Positions 57,767-64,000 of a stretch of DNA of 64,000 bases are shown here, one piece after another. The stretch covers positions 3,720,001-3,784,000 of the forward strand of contig JAETXT010000008.1 in NCBI GenBank assembly GCA_019188255.1, written 5' to 3'. The DNA comes from Verticillium longisporum. Its lineage: Eukaryota > Ascomycota > Sordariomycetes > Glomerellales > Plectosphaerellaceae. Made by a program: the position numbers and the translations under genes. Each line of letters opens with the position of its first letter. Position 1 is the stretch's first letter. Below the pieces are notes generated by a model. The model did no database searches. It was given only the letters and a program-made list of their open reading frames with translations, and was not told the DNA's origin.

Positions 57767-60694
57767 GAATCGAGGGATGGGTGTGCCTCCCTAGGCTTGC
57801 CCAGGCAATTTTACCCCTTGCACGGGGTCCACAACTTTTTTACTTGTTCACGGCGCGTGACAGGATCTGCTCAGCAAGACACAGAAGAGGCAGAGCAGAG
57901 GAGGAAAGAAACAAAATGTTCTCGCATTGAAGCATACAGAATGGGCTTCCCTCACAACTCATCAGCACGGATTTTTGGCATTCAGCGACTTGATTTTTGC
58001 ACAAAACAAACGACTCGACTTTTCGACTCGACAGCGGTGAACCACCAAAAAAAGACCTTGGATCAGCAAATACCCCTTTTTCTTAGCACGCAACAATGGC
58101 TTTTCGAATGCAGCGGCAGCCCACCTCACACAGGTGGCGATTCGCGGTCGAGGAACCCGACCTCGCGATCAGCTGTTGTAGAACCGGATTCGACGGCTGA
58201 ATCCGGCAAGCCTCTTTTCTCTTCTTGCACAAACAACACGTGGAAGCCGACATGACCAACGGTTCAGACTGTAGGATCAGCGCACACGGTCCAGTGGAGG
58301 AAGCCTTGGTGAGAATCAGGGACGGGCAGGAGCGACAGCCGCAGACGGAATGTGCGCTTGCCGTTGCAGGGGGGAAGCGCATGGCTGGCCCAAGGACGCC
58401 GGCCAGTGGTGGCAACACCATCTGGCCACTAATATCTTGGAGGACCGGCCACTTGAACATATGGGAAGGATATTGGCTACGGCTCGTCTGCTGGGATACG
58501 GCAGGGAGCCCTCGGGCTGCAGGAGGCGCCATTCATGCGTTCAGGACGGAAGCGAACAACTTTTGCCCGAGAACGGACGGATATGGGAGCGGGCTCACAG
58601 TTGAGCTCACTCTGCGCTGCCAATGCAGGTCATCAATGAATCCAGACCAATTACTTCCCTCAGAATTGCTCCCCGTCTGGGCAGCTTGTACAAAGGCGCC
58701 AAGCCAAAAAATGAGTAAAATTCCTCCAAATATGGACTACCAAGTGACTTGTAAAGACGTTCCGCATGGCATCGATTTAGTGACACCCCCTACCTTCCCT
58801 TTTCCTTCCCCTTGTATGTGCCTAGCATCCATCCATCCCTTATTTGGCCCAGGCATGTCTCGGGCCCCAAGGAAGACCTGGGCATTTATTACAACAACCT
58901 GCGGCGTTTGACAAAGGTCGTACAACGATGGGGCAGTCACTGTTCATGGCTAGCCAATCAATCGCGCGACTGGCAGTTACTCGTTGGGCTCGAGAGAGCC
59001 GGCCGGGCGGCCGGGCGGCCATGGGACCAAGGTCGAGACCAGTCATCATGTCAAAGCTCGTCAAGGGGGGCAAGGGGGTGGTGGTGGCCTCGTCAAGGGC
59101 CGGGTTGGAGCGAGATTGATCTTCACGAAGGCACCCCACGCGAGCGGTGCCACGTCAGAGGACCACAGGGTGGTGGGTGGTAGTGGTGGTCGTGTCCGCC
59201 GCGTCCCAGAAGAAGCTGCGTTGGATAAGAGGCAAGGCCAGACTGACTGTGGCTGGCTGGCCGGCCGGGTGGCTGCGGGACCCGCACGCGCTCTTCTTCG
59301 GGCGAGGGTCTATGCCTGTCTGGCTCCTGTCTTTTTCCCTCTCTCTCTCTCTCTCATATGCGCAGGGTCTGGAAGAAGAATAGGGCCGCATGACATTAGA
59401 GGCGAAGGGATCTATCTTGTTGTCGCGTGGGTGAGAGATTGAGGAGGCTCGGCCGGCCGCCACCTGCATTCGGGCGGGCAGGGGACACTTGGTGGCCCTC
59501 GCTGCTGTGCTATGCTACCTATGCTGTATGCCATATGCCATGCTACCTATGCGGTGCCATGGCTTCGAGTGGACTGAGTGGGCTTGGTAGGGCTCGGGCG
59601 CTCAGATTTGGGATTTGCAGTGGAACGAGGCGAGGGTTGTCATGCAGGGTGAAATGAGGTGTGGTCGGACGAAGAGAAAGGGTTGAGGATTCCGCTGGTT
59701 GGTTTGCAGAGGCTCGTTGGGGGGGAGCGGGGGCAGAGTTGCACGACAGACTGACAGGAGGGCACGTAGGTCTTGAGTGCACATACGAGCTGGCGCCATC
59801 TGCCATGATGAAATGGGCTTCGTGGCTCACGCGTATTCTACCAAGGGATGTCGGATGTCATGGTGGCTCTTAAGGGTCTGGGATTAGTGTCGTGCTATCG
59901 CCAGGTAGTGGGATGTAGGGAGGGAAGGAGGCAAGGAGGCTAGGGAAGGGACCAATGTCGATTGCGCTCTCTTACCCCTTTTTCCTGGAATGGGGGTTGC
60001 ACTTGCTTGCCTTTGGGGGCAAGGGGAGGCAAGAGAGAATGACATAAGCTCACTTGTCATTTTGGGAGGGGAGTGGAGAAGTGGAGAGTGGAGAGGGCCA
60101 TTCCTGGCTGGTGACCTCGCTGATACTGCATTGACTTGTCAACCTCTCTCTTCCCCCTTATCACCTGTCACCTTGGTGCATCAATACCCACTTGGGCAAC
60201 GGCGCGCCATCAGAACATGCTGAGGGAGAGAGGTAAAATGAGATGAGATGAACTGCCCTACCTTTTTCTTCTTCTGGCGCTTCTCGAGCCTCCTCGGGTT
60301 GTCCCTGCCCGGCCCCGCTCTGCATAGCGTTTGGCAGGTGTCTCGTGGCATGGCATGATGATGGCTGACCGAGATCGCCAGGTTATGCGACCTCTTCAAG
60401 CCGACGGCATAACCCTGCCCCAGGTGCACGCCATGCCTGCGATGCAGCACACGGCACGCAGCGTACGTCCGCGAGGCTGCGGCATGCGTCGGACATTTGC
60501 TCCTGCCTTGTGTTCGGTGTCGGGACCGCTGGCATGTGGAGAGAGCCTCCGTCCATCCGGAACGACGGGAATGAAGGCCTGCGGCTGTCCGACACTCCAT
60601 CTTCCATGACAACATCATTATGCTCGGGTCCGCCATTCTGATTGGGAAGTAGTGCCAATTGCTAAGGATCCATCATCACGATCTTAATCCTCTT
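57767..60694. other. Gene-poor interval
   Basis: 2.9 kb between the cyclin and the 3' end of the retropepsin gene. Open frames up to 228 codons (58225-58911) look random and conflict with antisense frames. A short CT repeat lies near 59340-59356. No gene supported. Confidence 0.5.
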
Positions 60695-62710
60695 CTATTG
60701 CTGTCTCGGTTCCATCTCGACTGCCGGCCTTATGCTGCCGTCCCGGTCGACTATCACTGTACGACTCCGTCCATGCCAGCCGTCCTGCTCGACATCGGTC
60801 AACCGGACGACCCGCGCGCCTTTCTCGTCCATCACCTCATGCGCTATACGCACCAACGTGGGATTGCCGCCGTTGTCTTGCTCCAATTGATGCCAGTCCA
60901 TTCTCGGATGGCCTGGGTCGAAGACCTCTGTCGAGCCTGCCTCCCAGCGCATCTGGCCCGGCATGCGCTGCGCCCCGAGAACATCTCGACGGTCTTCGCC
61001 CAGCCAGACGGCACCGAGGCCAGGTGTTGACTGCATGTAACATGTCTTCAGGGGTAGAATGCCTGACAGGCGAAGCGAGCTTCTCCCTTCGGCCTTCTCT
61101 GTGATGCTAATGACACGATCATCCATTGACATGCCGTTCGACGGCGGTACTTGGTCGCCGCTGGCGCCAATAATCTGGGCTACTGGCAGAATCCCTCCCA
61201 AGCTCGGGTGGGCTTGGCCATACCGGCGCATTTTCGTCGACGAGCGACTGGCAAGTGCGCGTGTCGCAGACACTGACATGGAGCTCATACACGGATGTTT
61301 GCCTTGAGCCGTTTGCTGTCACGATACGCATCGTGGAGGAGGCGGCATATCTGCCCGGTTTGATGCCCAGCGCGGCAAAGTCTTCCTTGTACAGCATGGG
61401 TAGAGTTGCGCCCGTATCGAGGAGCATGCGGTAGTATAGTCGCACAGCCTTCGACTGTGTCGTGGAACGTTCTTCGGCTGGTGCAGGTGGCTTGAGATCA
61501 AACATCTTCAGCGGCGGTTTTTTCACACGCCCCAGCATTTCCTTGCGCTTCTTGTGAGCTTGAAATGTCCTTTTCGTCTTTGGCTTCGATTTCGCACTCA
61601 ACACTGCTGCTAGGATGTCATCTTCCCAACTCCCCTTGAACTTGGTTTTGATGTCCTCCGCCTCCTTTGCCTTGCGGTAGTTGATGTCGTTGATGCGCTT
61701 GAAACCCATTGTGATGGAATACTCGCCCATGCCGAACGCATTGTCGGTTTCCATGGCCCACGTACCCTTCAGAGCGTTTATACCGCCGGCACCCGCTAGG
61801 GAGGAATTGCTACGTAGGGGCGGCTCGAACCAAAGCCAGCCGGTGCCATGTTCGGCAGCATATCTATCGAGGCGCTCTGCTCGGTTGTGTGTGAAGGACT
61901 CGTAGGAGGGCGCAAAGTCGACAAGGTTGCCGGCGTATATCAAGGCAAAGTAGTCTGACGGTTGAATAGAACCATCACGACAGCATCGGATGGCAGCCCG
62001 GATATTGACGATCTCGCCCTCACACTCGCTGAGTCTTAGTGCGTTTTGGAGGACCTCGATGCGCTCAGCGATTACTCTGTTGCGGAAGACCTCGGTTTCG
62101 GACCTGGTCCATCAAGTCAGTACTCGTCCAGACGGCGTCGGTCTGTCTTGACCTGGTAAATGCTGACATACAGGCTCCTTTCGACGTATTCACGGTCTTC
62201 AATAGACTCGATTGCGTCCCTGTCCCTCCTCGCCTGCAAAACCTGCTCTGCGATATCTTGCACAGCCTCCCCGCCGTGCTGTAGAAGGTTCTCCTGATAG
62301 ATCCGCTCCCATTGCTGGACGAGCGCGTCGGCTGCCTCGAGGGCGCTGAGGTCTCGACCGAGGGGTGCGCCAATGATGTTGGTTGGCCTTGGTGAGATCA
62401 ATTCCCTGTAGCTTTGGATTCTAGGAAAGGTCTGAGGTTGCGAGTCCCCCACGCTGTCCGGGGATGGCGGCCGGTAGCTTGTTGCTATGGCGCGGTTGAT
62501 CTCAAAGTCAATGGCTGCTTGAAGTGCAGCATCCTGGTCTGCAAGAACATCCCTAGACGTCTCTGTATGCTGGCTCCCCTGGGTTTGCGTTGGAGAGACT
62601 TGTGCCGCAGGCGCAGCTTGTTGCACACTTTCGCTGCCACTATTAGACTGGTCGTCTGGCCCAGCACCCCCAGCGTTGAAACTGTCATTGTCACTGGCCC
62701 AATTTGACAT
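60695..62710 (-). CDS. Retropepsin-like aspartyl protease domain protein, one frame break
   Basis: Exon 1 is 62710-62153 and exon 2 is 62090-60695. The intron is 62 bp (GTCAAG…GAG) with a perfect TACTGAC branch site. A nearer CAG acceptor exists but gives a stop. Corrected length is about 650 aa. Residues 1-90 are Ser/Gln/Ala-rich and disordered. A charged helical region follows (about 130-260, …AALQAAIDFEINRAI…, …RVIAERIEVLQNAL…), then a Lys-rich linker. The retropepsin fold follows from about 405, with the active-site motif LLDTGATLPMLY (Asp about 411). The last part (…SGILPLKTCYMQ…, …VWLGEDRRDVLGAQRMPG…) reads like a conserved C-terminal domain. A one-base gain near 61206-61212 (GGGTGGG) breaks the frame between NAPVWPS and SLGGILPVAQIIG. 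There is no reverse transcriptase or integrase nearby, so this looks like a host gene. Substrate unknown. Confidence 0.75.
61206..61212 (-). other. Frame break in the retropepsin-domain gene
   Basis: GGGTGGG on the plus strand. Removing one G restores the frame across …VWPSPP to SLGGILPVAQIIGASGD. Two missing bases would do the same. Confidence 0.65.
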
Positions 62711-63495
62711 GGCGACTGCAGGCAATTGATTTTCGTTGGATTTCGAGTTGATCGACAGTTTTTCGAAATTCAAACGGGACTCTCCGTCATCTTGTCTTTC
62801 GAGTATCGTGCAGAACGGGTGTCGGCATCGCAGCCAAAACGCCCACAAACTCCTTCTGCAAAGACATATGACACGCGTGATGATGCTTCATACTGTCCCC
62901 CTTTGTTGTGCAACACTTGGCATTTGTTCCTCACCCAATGCGGCGCAAGGCGCAAGGCTCATCGCAGCTCTGTCGTGTGGTTGTTCTTGTGCCTTTGTTC
63001 CGCCAAGGAGGTGTGCTTCTGCGGCGTCTTGCCATTCCTTTGTTCACATTGTAGGACCTCTCGCCGCCACCTGCATCGAGAAGACATTGAGAGTGTTCTT
63101 TGATAGGGAATCTAGTCCCTGGAATGAAGGCTGTGCCTTTAACCTCTGCTCTTTGTTAGTTTCTTGGATAGGAGCTCCTTTTCAAAATGAAGGCGTCTTC
63201 CTCTCCGTGTATCAGAAGCTTGCCCTTCTCATGTTTGCCTGACACCATTCTTTGGACTTGTAGCTTCTTCCAATCCGTTCCGAACTATGTGGTTGCGCCG
63301 AATTTCTTGACCTTCCAACTTGAATTTCTACTGCTGTTTCTTTTTTTCCTAGGTGACGGTCTGTTGGCAGCCAGCTGGAGGATGATAGCACGTTGATATC
63401 ACAAACTCCTCACTACAGGTACTCGATCGAGACGACCTACGGAAGGATACAGCAGCCACGACGTTTGCAAGTGCAATACAAAGCATACGGTGATC
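62711..63495. other. Divergent intergenic region
   Basis: 785 bases between the divergent retropepsin-domain gene and the gene at the right edge. Pyrimidine-rich near the latter. No gene seen. Confidence 0.6.
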
Positions 63496-64000
63496 ATGGC
63501 GGCACCAGAGATGGGTAAGTACACATCCAGGACAGGGCTCCTGCATAGATAGTTAATACCAAACAGCCGACATGGCCATGCTTCTCAGCAGATACCACGA
63601 CAAGTTCCCAGCCGACTTCCAAGCCGAGCTGACAGGCCTCATCGAGAGCGCCGACCACTACGACCTCTTCAAACGCATCGAAGACCTCATCGCCGCGCAC
63701 AAGCTTGACGACCTGCTCTCCCGCGAGGACAACCTCCGGCGCGCCTTGTGCGAGCTCTACGGCGCGCGCCACCCCTGGCTCGCCACGGCCGACCTCGGCG
63801 CCGCCGCCTGGCAGCGCGAGCAGGAACGCGCGCTCGCCGCGTTCAGGGAGCGCGCGGCGCGGGACAGGGCGGCCGGCGTGTCGCGCGACATGACGCAGTA
63901 CGAGCACGAGCTGAGTCTGGCCAGGGCGCACGTCGCCAAGTTTGGCATCCAGCTGCCCGGTCCGGGAGCGGGGCCGGCGTCGGATGTGCCGCTGGCGCCG
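63496..64000 (+). CDS. Hypothetical protein, 5' part, cut by the window end
   Basis: Exon 1 is 19 bases (63496-63514, MAAPEM). A 52-bp GTAAGT…CAG intron follows, and exon 2 starts at 63567 and is open to the window edge. At least 151 residues are visible. They are mostly helical and charged (…RYHDKFPADFQAELTGLIES…, …RIEDLIAAHKLDDLLSRED…), with many Arg, Glu and Ala, ending in a Gly/Pro-rich stretch. I do not recognise the family. Codons are strongly G/C-ending. The antisense strand is also open for 145 codons but has no comparable start or splice logic. The clean GTAAGT donor right after the ATG favours the plus strand. Confidence 0.65.

Noticed and set aside
58225..58911. 228-codon frame downstream of the cyclin
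   Set aside because: No protein-like pattern, and it overlaps the probable 3' region and antisense frames.
60695..62710. LTR retrotransposon
   Set aside because: Only a retropepsin-like domain is present. No reverse transcriptase, RNase H, integrase, zinc knuckle or terminal repeats were found.

Overview
The window looks like nuclear DNA of a filamentous ascomycete (Pezizomycotina), most likely a sordariomycete. The evidence is short GT-AG introns (mostly 47-118 bp) with CTAAC/TACTGAC-type branch sites, and genes typical of moulds: a cAMP-receptor-like GPCR, an AzgA purine permease, mitochondrial ClpP, a DH-domain RhoGEF-like giant protein and a CLN/PUC1-type cyclin. No genus can be named from sequence alone. 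Thirteen well or moderately supported protein genes are described, plus two weak candidates. I found no tRNA or rRNA gene, CRISPR array, complete transposon or secondary-metabolite cluster.

Layout. 0.3-1.1 kb: possible small hypothetical gene (-). 5.6-7.1 kb: GPCR (+). 8.5-10.5 kb: four-exon conserved-type hypothetical gene (-). 15.8-18.0 kb: AzgA-type purine permease, eight exons (+). 18.9-19.9 kb: UCHL5-type deubiquitinase (+). 22.6-23.3 kb: hypothetical protein with a C-terminal KVRF motif (+). 26.1-31.7 kb: giant RhoGEF-like protein (+), convergent with the next gene. 32.2-38.8 kb: a compact, very GC-rich block holding a predicted mitochondrial hypothetical protein (-), ClpP (-), the valine/isoleucine enzyme ILV3 (+) and a single-pass membrane protein (+). 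ClpP and ILV3 diverge from one 849-bp interval that carries a CPC1/Gcn4-type TGACTCA site. 39.6-40.8 kb: orphan-like protein. 40.8-56.5 kb: gene-poor stretch ending in a long pyrimidine-rich leader with upstream ORFs. 56.5-57.8 kb: G1/S-type cyclin (+). 60.7-62.7 kb: retropepsin-domain protein (-). 63.5 kb to the end: truncated hypothetical gene (+).

The most important practical point is that five otherwise well-conserved genes (AzgA, UCHL5, RhoGEF, ILV3, retropepsin) carry single-base frame breaks, most of them one base short inside a homopolymer run. ILV3 also has an in-frame TAA. The reading resumes perfectly after each break and the total lengths fit the families. I therefore read most of them as sequencing or consensus indels and not as pseudogenes, and the coordinates below span the breaks.

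I see no strong candidate for a wholly new system. The best leads are the mitochondrial ClpP/ILV3 divergent block with ClpP micro-exons, the retropepsin-domain gene, the repeat motifs in the RhoGEF-like protein, and the uORF-rich cyclin leader.
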